NCBI GenBank assembly: GCA_028023455.1
Contig: JAQFVV010006294.1
Location: 744,001-808,000, forward strand
Source of the DNA: Epiperipatus broadwayi
Lineage: Eukaryota; Onychophora; Udeonychophora; Euonychophora; Peripatidae
Direction of reading: 5' to 3'
DNA: 64,000 nt
The notes below the pieces were generated by a model. That model ran no database searches and was not told where the DNA came from. It saw only the letters and a list, made by a program, of their open reading frames with translations. Positions 12,680 to 26,300 of this stretch are shown here, one piece after another. The first letter of the stretch is position 1, and each line of letters opens with the position of its first letter. Made by a program: the position numbers and the translations under genes.

Positions 12680-14934
12680 TGTAACGAGCACAGACGTTCG
12701 TTACATTGTTTTTTTATATATATATTATTAAACAAGTTAAAATAAAAAGTTCGCATTTAAAAACTTTCTTTAAAAATTGAAATTAAAATATCGTCTTAAA
12801 CTCTTATATATTAAGTCGCACAGATTATGAAAAATTATTAAAATAAAACTTTATTAAAGAAAAAGTATTTTAAAACTAAATTTTAAAAAGATTTGGAGAT
12901 GAAATTATATCTTTAAATTTATCTTTAAATATATTTTTGATTTGGAAAACAGGTTAATTAATCAGAAATGGAAATGATTGTTGAATTAGTTAAATGTAAA
13001 CCAGCCTTCGGCATTTAAATGTAAAAACACCTGTCAGATAAGAAAACAATAAAAACTGTTAGCAAATAAGAAGAAATCCCTATGGAATCGGACCTCAACG
13101 AAAAGGATCATCTCATCGATGACGTAATGTAAATGCAATCCTTCACATTAATATAAAAGGAAAATTTTGGAAATTATTAATCAGTGACTAGTGACTGGAA
13201 ATTGATTGATTATTGACGATGTAACAGCTAGGTGTTAGCGCTGGGGGGATTGAAAAAGACGCACAGCTTCAATCCCTTCAGTTCTGCTAAGAAAGAGAAA
13301 AAAATGGGCCATCGTTTATACAATGAGGACCAACTACACGAAAAACAAAATCTCCAAAGGATAAATAAATAAATCAACCGGATAATAATCTTCGGACGAC
13401 GTGGGAATTCACGTTTAAACGGCCAGGAATATAATAGGATGAACTATTTCAATAACCGTAAGAACTTTAAAATTTATGAACAGTAAATTAAAAACTTTTC
13501 ATATTTAAAATGATTTTAATATTATTCTATCTGACCAACAATATTTATTAATTGGTTATAATTTTATTTAATGTATTTAATTTGTAAAATCATTTCCATT
13601 TATTTATTTATTTATTTAATTTTGTTCTTTAAGTTGTTATGATTTCTGTTTTCCGTTAAATAAATTATAAAAAAATGTTAAACTTGAGTCGGGCGTGAAT
13701 GGCTGTATCGATTTGTAAAGATAATTAAGGGAGGGTAATCTTGGGTTGTTCATTTCGTGGTTGAATTGGTTCAATGGATTGGATATATTTATGTAATTAG
13801 TAGGTGTAAGCATGAGATCCGCTACGGGCAGGATTATAAAATACGCCACACACCCTCTGTTTGCCTATGGATGGGTTTGTAAGTCGGCAGAATACCGCAG
13901 CCCATTCCTATGGAGTTTTTAGTTTATTGATCTACTTGCCCACAGATGTCACATCCCTGTGGGTGGAGAGTCAATGTCGTTTCTATTTCTACATATTGTT
14001 CAGATGTACATTCCTGACAATATTGTTGTGTTGTCGTATCATGCTACATCGAATACATGAATGTATCAGGTGGATTGGCGCCAGTTGATTGCGAAATGTG
14101 TTGCCTAAGGTTAAGTAGGGATAGAATATTTTATTTTTAAATGCAAATCTATGTAGTCGATTCAGGCTCGATCCTAAATAAAACTATTAAATTTAAGTTG
14201 TTTATAGACGCTTGCATGGATTGTTTATCGGTTAACTGCGTTTTGCGTTTCATATTTGATCAAAATATATAGACATTCGACAAATACTGATACCTTACGG
14301 TGAGTATCTAAAAGGTATTTATTCGGATGTCTTTTAAGTTATTGGTGACGATGCAGGTATCTTACGATGAATACTAGAGGGTTTCTTATATTTCCCTCTG
14401 CAATTGTCAGTAATCAATAACTTTGTATTTTGATCGTTTATGTTTACTTTGAAATGTTTTTGACCGTTGAAATCTATGTAACCGATCTATAGCAACATAT
14501 TAAACAGGTTAATATAATCCCATCTGTGCGAACTTGATTAAAAATGTAAATTTATAATATAATAGTAATGCAATGTAAATTAAAGTAAAATCAAAGTAAA
14601 AAAAAATAATGTTAAATGTTAAATTAAATGTAAATCACTAAAGTAATTTTAAACCTTATATATATGTGCATAAATAAATGTTTGTATGTGAATTACTGGC
14701 AGTGGCTTACTTTATTCTTTTATATCCTAGTAAATGATATTATTAAATCTCTGCTATTCCACTGAGCTAGTGACATGGGCTAACGACCGGAATCAAAATT
14801 TAAGAAAAAAAAAATATATATATATTTTTTTTGACTCACGTATCTGCCTACTTTATAAATTTTTCTAGGTTCAAATGCCTAGATGGCGCCCCGTAGTGCA
14901 GTTTACGTTAGGTCGCTTTCCCCGGATCGTTACA
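12680..14934. mobile_element. Possible solo LTR or TGTAACGA-bounded element
   Basis: The 2.25-kb stretch starts TGTAACGA and ends TCGTTACA, perfect short inverted ends of LTR type (TG...CA). It is flanked by ATATAT on both sides, but because the flanks are TA microsatellite this duplication carries little weight. Inside are a TATAAAAGG-like promoter element near 13150 and GC-richer blocks near 13060-13450 and 13860-14090. No protein motif was seen. Confidence 0.4.
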
Positions 14935-16436
14935 ATATATATAAATTTTCTGCATTTCTTTTGTAAATCCATAGACGTTAATTAGCCACCCAAGCTTCTT
15001 TTAGTATAGAGTCTTTTGTTTCTCCCTGACCACCAGGAACCGGTCAACGGTTATATTAGTAGTGGCATCAGATGCGTTATCACGTAGATGGCGCTGTGAA
15101 ATTTGGACTTTAAATTCGAACTTAGTATATCTAGAAGGCAATCCCTCCTAGAATGTTCAGTTTCGTGTCTGGAGTATGAATTATGCAGTGTGTTAGCGAG
15201 ATAGACGATTCTGACTGTTACAATACTCTGTTATAAAAGTAGATCATGTAGGGTGGCTAGTAAAAATGGAACTTAACAATCGCATTGTTTTTGTAATTTT
15301 TGCATAGAAAAATTATCTCGGGTAAGACATATTATATATCGTTTTTTTCAGCATTTTGAGACGTGTGTGATGAAGCTGTCTATGACATTGTAATTTTAAG
15401 TTATGCCTTTCAAAATTGAGAATTTGTGAACCAATGTAAAAATAAATATGTTTAAAAATATAAAAAATCTCCTTTTTTAATTTTTTTTTTTTTTGGTAAT
15501 GATTATTTTATCAGCTTTATTACATTCTTTCATATTTGCACTTTCTAAAAATGTATATATATATATTTATTGTAATAAATTAGAAATTTCATTTAAAATT
15601 ATATGTCCTGTAATTTTTTTTGACATTCAAAATGGCCGTTCAGGTCTCTAGAGGTTAAGTCCACATTTGCGTTATCTAAGTAGCCATAGGTGGGTGTGTT
15701 TAGTTATTTAAATAGCAATTGGGTCAATTATTCCCCGAGTCTCATGTTCTACCCTTTGCTACTGCCAGCATGCGAACTAAAAGTGTCCGAGTGTAATCTC
15801 ATATATGTCATTCATAGGGTAGTAAATCATGGAGCATTGGTGAAGGAGCTGAGGTGCGATCAGATTCGAAGTCTCAACCTCTCATCTATATCAGCCTTGG
15901 TATAATTTTCCAGAACTCTAGATTTTGCTGCGTGAATGTACAAATCTGACTGTTACACTAATAGGGAATTGTCTTTGAAAATATTTTTCTTTTAAAAAGA
16001 TTGCTTGTAGGAAATATGTTATGAGAAAGTAGAAATTGCCATTGCTGGCTTTACAAAAATTGCTTTTGCAAAAACAGTAGGGAATAATTTTTTAATAACA
16101 GTAAATAATTTATTAACTTTTATAATTTTTTTTGTTTCTTTGATGATAATTAATTATATCATTTTTTTAATGTTATAAAATTCTAATATTTCGTTCTAAC
16201 CTTTTCAATACATTCTGTGCAGCTAATTAAGACTGCTTTTTTGTTATAGCTAAGAACTTCGTTTTCACATTTTTTCCCACTATTTTAAAATATTAATAAT
16301 TTTGGTTTTTTAAATTTTAATCATTAGAAGATTTAACTAAAGATATTATAAAATATAAATTTATTAAATAACATAATTATTTAATTGCACAAAAAATCAA
16401 AATCAAACATAACTCTTGCTAGGCTCTATTCAAAAA
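14935..16436. other. Gene-free stretch
   Basis: AT-rich DNA with moderately GC-rich blocks near 14990-15260 and 15620-15950. The 71-codon frame at 15690-15905 shows no known motif. No feature assigned. Confidence 0.4.
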
Positions 16437-16530
16437 TTTGATAATCGGAATCAAACATAGCTGAAATTGATTAGGAGTGGGCCGGATTAAAAGTCATAAA
16501 GGGCCGCATCTGGCCCGAGGTATAAATAGT
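16437..16530. mobile_element. hAT terminal fragment
   Basis: GGAATCAAACATAGCTGAAATT then GAGTGGGCCGG and AAGGGCCGCATCTGGCCC: the subterminal pattern of GTF2IRD2-like hAT elements, similar to the end near 2514. No transposase accompanies it. Confidence 0.5.
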
Positions 16531-16687
16531 TAATTACTTATATCAGTGCATAAAGAAAACCAGCAACCATTTCATCATTTTACAGTATTACATCCTGGAA
16601 TGGGGATCATATTCAGTGACCATGAAAATTAACATTAAACTATGACTTTTAATAGTATTTAAATTAGAAATGCATGATTCTATTCAA

Positions 16688-16712
16688 CAGAGAGAGAGAG
16701 AGAGAGAGAGAA
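16688..16712. repeat. (GA)n microsatellite
   Basis: About a dozen uninterrupted AG units followed by an A run. Confidence 0.9.
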
Positions 16713-16850
16713 AAAACTAAAACTTATGTTAATTTCCAGGATTATCTGATATTCTTTTTCAGGAATAAATAAGAGATTGGTAATTTTTTATGGGTGATTA
16801 GTTATTTATCCATTTATACACTTTAGTGTATTAATAATTTTTATTTGTCA

Positions 16851-17218
16851 TTCATTAGACTAGAGATTATCCAATAATGAATAAGATTTTTGTAATGTAA
16901 TATTCACCGCACCACTGTCACACAAGATAGGGACTGGTTTCTATCTGCTTTTAACACCTTGTGGAGGATATAATTTTAAACATATGATCAAAGACATGAA
17001 AAAGATCTATGATCTCCATGATGTGCATTTCATGCTGAATCAGCACTCATCAGTTGGCCCAGATCACAATCTTATACATAACTTTATCATTGTTCAGTCT
17101 ATATATAGAGCATATCTTTATAATTACATCCCTCCACAAGGTATTAAAAGCAAATAGAAAACAGTCCCTACCTTGCATGAAAGTGATGTAGTGAAAATTA
17201 CACTACAGAAATATTAAA
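16851..17218. mobile_element. Foldback element family B, copy 1
   Basis: Head TTCATTAGACTAGAGATTAT, then arms of roughly 95 bases. The left arm includes ATAGGGACTGGTTTC and TTAACACCTTGTGGAGG; the right arm is its reverse complement (CCTCCACAAGGT ... CAGTCCCTACC). Between them are about 165 bases including ATGATGTGCATTTCATGCTG. Two partial copies lie at 30551-30805 and 30886-31021. Confidence 0.75.
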
Positions 17219-18429
17219 CACTTTTGTTGATTTGATCTATATACAGAATATATTATTTATATCTGCATTTTATAATTCTGTATATATACTTTTATGGATA
17301 GTATTGGCAGAAATTGTGATGTATTTGCATAAATCAAGACAGCCGTTTCCAAATATTGTATTAAAATAAATTTAAAGGATATCTTTTTTTTTATTTATTT
17401 AAATAATTGAGTTATTTCTGTAACTTCTCTGTCAAATTCATCTTCTAATATATTACATGAAAAAAATTTCAATTTCATCAAAATTTATAATATCAATAAT
17501 ATATGACTATCACATGTTTTCGGCTTACTCAGTGTTAATTTCAGCACCATACTTTTTTTCTTCCCCACATCTATTACCCTTACTGTAGGCTTTAGTAATT
17601 AGTAAATACAGATAATAGTGTGTAATAAATTTTTATTTAGTGCTGTCTTATTCAATGTCCCCAGGCTAGTTTCAAGCTTATGTCTTTCATCAGTAAAGAA
17701 CTTTGGATCTTGGACCAGTGTTTGAACCTTTAGGATCTAATGCATTTTTCCTCTACCAACCATTTACCTTTCTGTTCCATTATCAAGCTAGTAGCCCAAT
17801 TTAAAAAACATATAAATATTTTCAATCTAATCCAACTTGCTTATATAGTCATATAGAACAGAAACCAATTCACTTTTTAGGTATTATGGTGTCCTTAATG
17901 TTTTAACAATTATAGGCTATTTGTTTACAGAGGTTGCAATTATAAATTTAATATGTATTAGACATCGCTTTACTAATAAAATTAGTAAATCAGGGACAGC
18001 TTTTCTATTTACCATTAACTATTGATATCTGAATCAATAGATAATAAAAAGGGGAACATAATATCAAAGCTAATTACAAAATTATTTTTATTTAATTTTA
18101 AGATTTTATTCTATTTAATTAGGCATGGATTGAAAAAGAATGACAATATATTTTGCCAATTCTTAAAAGAGAAATTCTTTACTATTAATCATATTGGTAT
18201 TTACATATTAGACTTGCAATGTAGGAGGCATGCTACACCTTTTCACATTCGTGATAAATGTCTAACTTTGCGATCCTGTCAAATAAACCCAGCAATCTCA
18301 TCCAATAACATCATAAATTTATACTTTCATTTATTGTCCAAATTTCGTTTGGACAAGTTCTTCTCAAAGTGTTTTTTATATCAGTGCTGATTTATTTTTC
18401 AATTTTCTGATTAATACTACAATTTTTTG
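17219..18429. other. Gene-free stretch with one family A arm
   Basis: At 17638-17760 a single diverged arm of family A is present (TTATTCAATGTCCCCAGGCTAG, CTTTCATCAGTAAAGAACTT, TTAGGATCTAATGCA). The 122-codon frame at 18022-18390 has no motif and probably arises by chance. Confidence 0.5.
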
Positions 18430-18960
18430 GAGTTGACCTGCTACTGAGATCAATGCAGTCGAGTGCATCCAGACTTCGGACACGCAATGGCGTTGTAACA
18501 TTCGAGGATGTAATAATGAAATTTGCCTTCATAAGAGAACGTCATTGGAGGATTATAGAATTTCATTTTTGATGGCGATCCAATTTATTTATAGCTGGGC
18601 TCCCAAATTAATATCCATAGAATGGAGGAAAACAAAGGTTGAATTAATAGAGAAAAATGTAAAATTGGAGGTCCTAACATAATCATTGAAATTGATGAGA
18701 GCCTTTTGCACAAAAATAAAAAAAAACAAGCGGACTAATTCTTCCAGTATAGTGGATGTGTGATGGCTTGTGCAGGGAGACCGATAAGTGTTTCATCATG
18801 AGAATTAATGATAGAACAATGTTAACTGATGGAAGCCATCGGACAAAATGTGGAAGAGGATTTGACAATTTATTCAGACTGTTGGAAAGCCTATAAAACT
18901 GCTGATTATATTTTTAATATTGTTAAAAATGTATCTTTTACATTGGAATCTGTTGCATTT
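18430..18960 (+). pseudogene. Merlin (IS1595-type) transposase relic
   Basis: Found only by reading short frames together. A zinc-ribbon half WRCNIRGCNNEICLHKRT near 18487-18540 is followed by SLEDYRISFLMAIQFIYSWA. A DDE core follows with NIIIEIDESLLHKNK near 18675-18720, GRPISV near 18778, and TIYSDCWKAY near 18868-18900. This order (C..C ribbon, EIDES with the first Asp, SD.W..Y with the second Asp) is that of Merlin / ISXO2-like transposases. The third catalytic residue is missing because the copy ends where the family E element begins. In-frame stops and frameshifts near 18680, 18737 and 18800 make it a pseudogene. Confidence 0.7.
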
Positions 18961-18968
18961 AGTGTCAT

Positions 18969-19179
18969 GTATTAGAGCTGCTACACCTTTTCACATATGT
19001 ATTCAGACTGCCAATAACTTTGAAAATCTTGCGAAAATATGTACACATAGTCCGTTTTGACGAATTTATCATTTTAAGTTTGTACAAGTTCCAGTGTACA
19101 TATTATTTGGTCAGATCACAAGTTTAAAAAGTTGTCAGTGGATTGATATGAATGTGAAAAGGCATAGAAGCTCTAATAC
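18969..19179. mobile_element. Foldback element family E, copy 1
   Basis: It starts GTATTAGAGCTGCTACACC(T) and ends with the reverse complement of the first bases (AGCTCTAATAC). The arms share CTTTTCACAT / ATGTGAAAAG. It interrupts or bounds the Merlin relic. A second copy is at 20264-20493. Confidence 0.65.
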
Positions 19180-20263
19180 GTAAGTACCACAATATTTCTA
19201 TAATAAGATTTCTACTTTGTGAACTTTAGGAAGTTTTTAAAATTAAACTGTAAAAAAAATTTTTGTCTATGAATGATTTTTTAAAAATATTGTTAGCAAT
19301 TATCTTCTAAAAATTTATTCATTTTGTTATTATAATCCTATCAATTTATAATTATTATGGTATTCTCATTTATAGCAAATGAAATGGTTTTGTCCTTTTT
19401 TAATTGTTAATAGCTTTATGTCATTTTACATTGCAAAGAATTAGCTAATTTATTTTCTAATTATATTGATATTGAGCTACTAAAAGTCTTTAAAGATGAT
19501 TCTGCTTTACAAATAACAGTCTCCACAAGAACACAATTAAAGTCTTTTGATAAAGCTTCTGCTAATGGCCCATCAAAATATTTTTTTTTGATAAAAAAAT
19601 CAGATATTTTTCATTTTTTAAAGAGAAAATTTTTTATTTTGATGACTTATTATGTGAATTGGTAAATGTTTTGAATTCCACAACTTTATTTATTTTCTGG
19701 CCATAAATTTCAATGTATCAGCTTTGTCAAATTTTGTTTTACAGAATGAATAAAAGAAATGAAATAAGTTGAGATAGTTTTGCATATAGTGTTGTCCATT
19801 ATTCATATAATTTTTGGAATAAAATGATAATTCATAAATGACCAATAGAAATCTAACCAAAAATGTCAAATCATAAAGGAATTTACTTATAATTCATAAA
19901 TTAGAAGATAGGCTTTTGAGAAAAGCCATATAATTTACATTTAAAATTTGATTACTTAATAAAAAAAAAGATAACCTTTTAAAGTTATTTAATATTTGGA
20001 AGGCTGGAGATTTATAGAGTGCTGGAATGGTTTCTACCAATGTTTTATAATTTTGCCATATTTTTCCTTTTTTTCATTAGTTAATTTGTAATTAAAGGAA
20101 TTCAGTAGTTCTACAAGTTGAATTTAGACTTCTTGTAGGGAATCCAGTCACTATTACAACCTTAAACAAATAAAAAAAACTGATATTATTGAAATATTGT
20201 TAAGCACTCTTAGATATAATGCATAATCAGGTACTTAAATATTAATCCTACAACATGGAGCAT

Positions 20264-20493
20264 GTATTAGACATGTTATGCCTATTCACATTCATATCAA
20301 TCTGCTGATAACTTTGTAATCTTGTGATCTAACCAAAATAACATGTACACGGATCTTGTACATGATATTTTTTGTAAGATTTGTAAAAAAAAAGTAACGT
20401 GTACATGGATCTAAGTACATGATATTTTCACAAGATTTACAAGGTTATCGGCAGATTGAATACGTATGTGAAAAGGCATAACATGTCTAATAC
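20264..20493. mobile_element. Foldback element family E, copy 2
   Basis: GTATTAGACATGTTATGCC at the left pairs with GGCATAACATGTCTAATAC at the right. The arms extend about 60 bases through ATCTGCTGATAACTTTG / GGTTATCGGCAGAT. The loop has two GTGTACATGGATCT-like direct repeats. Confidence 0.75.
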
Positions 20494-23307
20494 CTGCTCT
20501 GTGTTGCAAGACTAAAAATATCACTTTCACATAACTAAAACTATACAATTAGGAGCGGAATTATATATGATTCACGAAAAAGTATAAAATTTATAACAAT
20601 AGTAAATGGAGTGGAATTTAAATTTATAACAATAATAAAGATATATGAATTTGAGCAAGAAATCGATATTAAAAAGAACATTTAAAAAAAAAAAAGATTT
20701 CTGTACTCAAATATATACTACTTTCACATGAAAAAGTTTAAAATTTATAATAATAGTAAATCGATATTAACAAAAGAACATTTAAAAAAATATATTAGTT
20801 TGCCATCCAAAAAAATATATACAACTTTCACACTGTAAAATTTATAACAGTACTAAAGATATGAATTTCGCACAAAAAAAGCCGATCTTAAAAAGTACAT
20901 TTTCTCGGCCCAAAATTATGTAAAATATGAAACGCCATTACTCCAGTATCAAAGTGTTACTTTAAAAATGGACACACACTAAATTATTATTTTTTTAAAT
21001 ATTATTTATAAAAAAAACATAAAATATACACATATGCTACTTACCGTCTAATATATATAACAGGAATTTTCACATTGAAACAAGAAATTTGGCATTTACA
21101 TTTTTGACAGAAAATGGAGATCTCAACTGAAAAATTTCCTCCCATAATGGAACTTTACTGAACACATGATTGCACAGTCTATCAGCTGAATGGGATTTTT
21201 CACAGAAATGCTAATAAACGAATGTATTTTTTGTTAAAAAAAAAAATTCACAAAAATAAAGAAATATAAATTACAACACTTTCATTAACTTTTCATCCTG
21301 GTGGAAATTTTTTTTTTTATGTCGTTCAGAATGCAAATAAATGCGTCGTCATTTTTTATGCAAACTATGCAACACATAAATTCGGTGTTGTCTTGATGTT
21401 CCTCACTGCTGCTTATTTCACCACTATATAGTCCTTCAAAATTATCATGACCAGCATTAGAAAGTTATGAAAAGAAAATCAAAAGGACAAAAACGAACAC
21501 TATATATACTTACATTCTTAAATCCAAATGAATTCAGAAATAGAAATTCAGTAGAAATACTTGGATGAAGCAAAAATGCAATTGAAATGAAAGCTGTTGT
21601 CAGAAAATCTGGACAATAACTGAAAATGTCAAAATAAAAAAAATAAAAAAACATTTTGATAAAGAGAAACATTTTTGCACAAGATCGGATAGCATCTCAA
21701 GGTTTATTTCATTTAAATTTGACGTGATCACAAGATTACACTCCCCTACATTGCAGGACTCGAGTAACCATAACTAATAGCGATCAAACTATTGATTTTT
21801 TTATGATAACATCTCTCACCTGTTCTTATACTCAATGGAAAATCTGATAAAACCTTTCACATACATAAACATATGAAATGCCAATGATTGTTCATTTAAA
21901 TATTAATCTAAGCTAATTTCTAATGTATCTTCTATTGTCAGTTTTATGTAAACAGTTATAATTAGATCATTAATATGCTACTGTAAATAGGGGACAATGT
22001 TTAATATTTATTTGTATAATTAATAATCGATATTAAAATTTTATGGGAATAATTCCAGTTTTAGTATATATGTGTGTATGTATTTGCATAATTATAAATC
22101 TTCATGAAAGAAGTGATCTCTCCAAGGTAATGTGCTTATTTTTAATTGAGCTGACTTTGTATATCTTAAGTCTCATAATTATGTCATTTATAATTTCAAT
22201 AAAGCATTGACATTATAATTTTTATTTTATTATTTATTTAAATTCCAGTCTGTACTCTTTTGTAAAATGTTTAATCATTGATTCATTACATCATTTGTAT
22301 TTGTAATAAACCATGCCTTTTGCTATTTTCTATTATTCTATTTTTTGCATATATGTTGTGTCTAATCTTTCCTGGATTAAAAACATGATCTGCTGTTTTA
22401 GGAAGACACATTAATGTCTTTTATATTAGAATACAAGTTGAATAATGCATAATTGAAGATATTTTTTGTTTCTCCTAAATATGAAAATGGGTAAATGGAA
22501 GTGCTGCTACATTCCATTGCATATACAATATTTGGATAATCATTCATTGTTATTTTATCTTTGGAATTATTTGTTTGTTTTAGTCTATCTCTTGTTTGAA
22601 TTCAGTATTTAATTTACCTTTGCAAATGTCCTCTGTTGTAAATGTAAGGCTATTGATTATCTGTGCATTGAATTCTATTTTTATTTATATTAATCATGAT
22701 TTTTTTTTGCTCCATCACTTCTTATAGTTGCAACCTTTTGTGATTAAGATCTCAAATATTTTACTAGTTTCTTTTTTTTTTCTAATTTATTTATGTGTAA
22801 TTGGTTATTTCTGATGAAAAGTAATTTGTGGCTTTCAAACTTATATTTTTATGGGCATTTCAATGTATATGCATGGAAATAGAGTCACATTTCTACATGC
22901 CTACTTATTATATACTTTGGAAAAATAAAAGTTAACCTTCAAACCCTCATTATTCAACACATACTCTATATATTTTGAGCAAAGAGAAGAATATCAAGTC
23001 TGTATTCCTAGAATATGAATTGGCAGCAAGTCATATTTTTGATTCAGGAAAAGTTGTAAAAAAGAAAATCAAACAATATCGTTCATTGAAAATACAAATG
23101 ATGTAATGAGTCAATGATCAAACAGTATTTAAGGCTTAGGATGTAAGAAAATAGAATTCAAAACTACTAAAATTGATGTCTCTTAAATACTAATGCAACA
23201 TATATTAAATTAATAAAGTCTTTACAAATTATTTGAAATTAAAGTTTTATAGGGTAATATGAATGGCTTTACTCTATTTAATGATAACTTTTGTCTTTTT
23301 TTTAAAG
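20494..23307. other. Gene-free stretch upstream of first recognised NAF1 exon
   Basis: AT-rich DNA, poly-A tracts, and degenerate repeats near 20540-20900 (AAAATTTATAACAATA(G)TAAA recurring with TTAAAAAGAACATTT). I looked here for the preceding NAF1 exon, which should end in phase 1 before a GT donor, and did not find one. Confidence 0.5.
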
Positions 23308-23390
23308 TTATAATCCTATCCGAAAAAGATATACCGGCTCTAAATCTTGATACAATTTTATTCAAAGAAGATAGAAAGCCCATAGGTCAA
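23308..23390 (+). CDS. NAF1: NAF1 exon a (start of Gar1/Naf1 barrel)
   Basis: The acceptor is a T-rich tract ending in AAAG and the donor is GTAAGT. The exon starts in phase 1 and ends in phase 0. It reads IILSEKDIPALNLDT then ILFKEDRKPIGQ, the conserved 'VVE..PxLPPLxxDTVLF..DR..iGkV' segment of the family. It is followed by a 4.5-kb intron without recognisable genes. Confidence 0.85.
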
Positions 23391-26300
23391 GTAAGTTTTG
23401 TCATTATTTATATTTTTTATTATATTTTTGTTTGTGACAATTCTGAGTATAATTATATAAAAGCTCATTAAAATTCATGATATAGTTCTAAAATTGAGAT
23501 TTTAGATAAAAATCATGCAGCGGTAAATGAGTCTATGATAATGCAGTATTATTATCTGGCTATTATTGTACTTTCTAAAAAAAGTATTTTATAGTGAACT
23601 TGAGCAGGTTTTTGTGAGAGACAGATCTTTTGTGTTATAAAGATTGTATCAAAGACATTCTAATGAAGTGTGATATTGATTTGCTTTCATTGGTGAAATA
23701 TGATTGAGGTTATAAAAAAAAAACACTGGAGAACTACAATTAGACAAATTATTGGAAGTCTTCCAGAAAGAAATGTTTGCAGTAGAACAAATGAAAGAAA
23801 AGCATTACAAAATATCAAATAACCAGAATAATGGATTAGAGCATTGTATTGCTAGAGATCTTAACATATTTCATTATGGATTTGAAACTTAGAAAAAATT
23901 AATAATTTACAAATTTTGGAAAGATTAGATAAACAAGCAAATCATTTTGGAATATTTTTGCTGCCAGTTGTCAAGACATGAAGTTTTTTAGGGCATTTGC
24001 CAAATTTTAATAATGTCTGTCAGCATATGGCATTGCTTTTGTGCACTTTCTGCAATGGATTTTATATATATAAAGAATAGAAAATAAATCTGAAAGGAAT
24101 CTAAATAACTGATTTAAAAATTATTTTACTATAATGAAGCCAAAGATTTTGCACAGAAATCAGTGAACAGTATGATTACCAAACAAAAAGCCTAAATTGA
24201 CCAGATGTGATTAATAACTACAAATTTATTTCAAATTAATGCTGTTAGAATTGGATGATTTTTGTAATAAGTTTTGAAATAAGTTGTAAATATTGTCACT
24301 AGAATAATATATAAATTCTGAAATTTTATAAAATAGCTTTTTTTTTAAAAAAAAAAACAATGATTAAGTCATAAAAGTATAAATGATTCTGGTGAAAATT
24401 GTAAGTCTCCACCATAAAAAATTATGATAAATCATGTATCCCTTAACACTGAATTGTTCAACACAGACTGGCTTGGAATATTTATTTTCTAGATAATCTT
24501 ATTTAGTTGCTCATTGCTGATTTAATACCAAATGACTAGCCAGTCAATCGAAAGAAAATTTCTAGGCTAGCTTGTAATTAAAATAATTTCAAAGTTCATC
24601 CTTTCTGTACTCATATTATTTTTTTAAATTTTTCTTTCTTTTCCTATGTATTTTAGTTTTGATATAAAAAATAGTATTGATAAAGTGTTTAAGAAAGTTG
24701 TAAATAGTATTATGCTGTACTCATATTCCAAATTGTGAACATGGTAGGCAGATGTCCAAATAGAATTCCACAAGGTTTCTTTTCTTCACCATAGCTAAAA
24801 AAAAAAACCTACCATTTTCATTAGTTTAGTCTATTTTTTAATTATTGATATATTATACATATCTATTAATAGGAATAATAAATTTTGTTATTTTAATGCC
24901 TAAACCAGATAAATTTGTGTATGTATATTAGTTTTTAATTGGTTAGTTGCAAGCTAAAGTTCTGTTAAGAATTGAGACCAGTATTAGGATTGCTAGAACA
25001 TTTTAGCAATAGCTCACAATTTATAGAATTACCATGACATAAGACCTAATTGCATGCTGATTGAAATCTGTTATATGTTAATGTATTCTAAATGATGGTT
25101 GGAAGCAGCTTAATTTAAGAAAGGTTAAATCTAAAATTTTAACAGTTTATTTAAAATTTGTCATGCCTAGTAGGTGCTATATGGAATTTTTTAAAGAAAT
25201 TGGCAGGTACAATTTGTAGAGTACATAAATATCAAGGAATGTAATAAAACTGACAAAATATAGTCATTACTTTTTTTAAAAAAAAATGAGAAAACAAGAT
25301 TTTAAAACATTTAAAAATTGTTATTTGTCTGTAAGTTCTCAAATTCGAAATTTTGAGTCAAATTTTAAAGTCACATTCTTTATAGACAGGTTCATTATAT
25401 TTCTCTTCAAATTCTTAAGAAAATGATATATAACATGACTTACCTGACATAATTCTTTTATATGTTACTTCTTAGCTATCCTAGCATGTTTCACTTTTAC
25501 CAATAGTCTCATCAATTTGCAAGGCTTACGGGCCTCTGCTAGAAATATGTTTCTACCTAATAAATAACATTAATATTTAACAATAATTATTGTTAATCAA
25601 ATATTATACAAAGAAAACTAATAAATTGAAATTTATCAAAAAATAAAATTTATTTTAAAACAATAGTAAAATATATATATAATATAAAAGAGCAAAGAGA
25701 AAAAATACCAGGATGAAAGTCTTAATATATTCTTCAAGATATATATTCCATTTCTATACATGGTGATAACTAGAGAGGGGGGAAAAAGTATTTGATTTAG
25801 TGCAAAATAAAATATTAATGAGAATAGTCACAATATTGATGCTGTTTATTATCTATCCTATCTTTTATTTTGTGGAAATGCTTCTAGCTTGCTAAGTAGA
25901 TGGTTTTATTTTAGGAAAATAGGATCAGTTGATATAATGAAATAAATATGATTATAAGCATAACTTACAAAAAAATATTATAATATTTGTATAAAAAAAT
26001 AGAAAAAATATTTACTATAGTTTGCAAATAAATGAAATATAATTGCATATGTTTAAACTACAGTGATATAAGATACTGATGCAAACAAACAGACAACTAT
26101 GAGCTACTGTTTTTATTATCAGTTGCGACAGTGAAATAAGTTTAATTTTTTTTTTTTGTAAATATTACTTGTAAAAAAATATAATATATAAAAAAAAATG
26201 GAAAATAACCATAGATTGCAAAAAGTGTAGACTATTAATACATTTCACACCAAACATATTATGCAGCACTATAAATTATCTATACAATTTTACATATATA

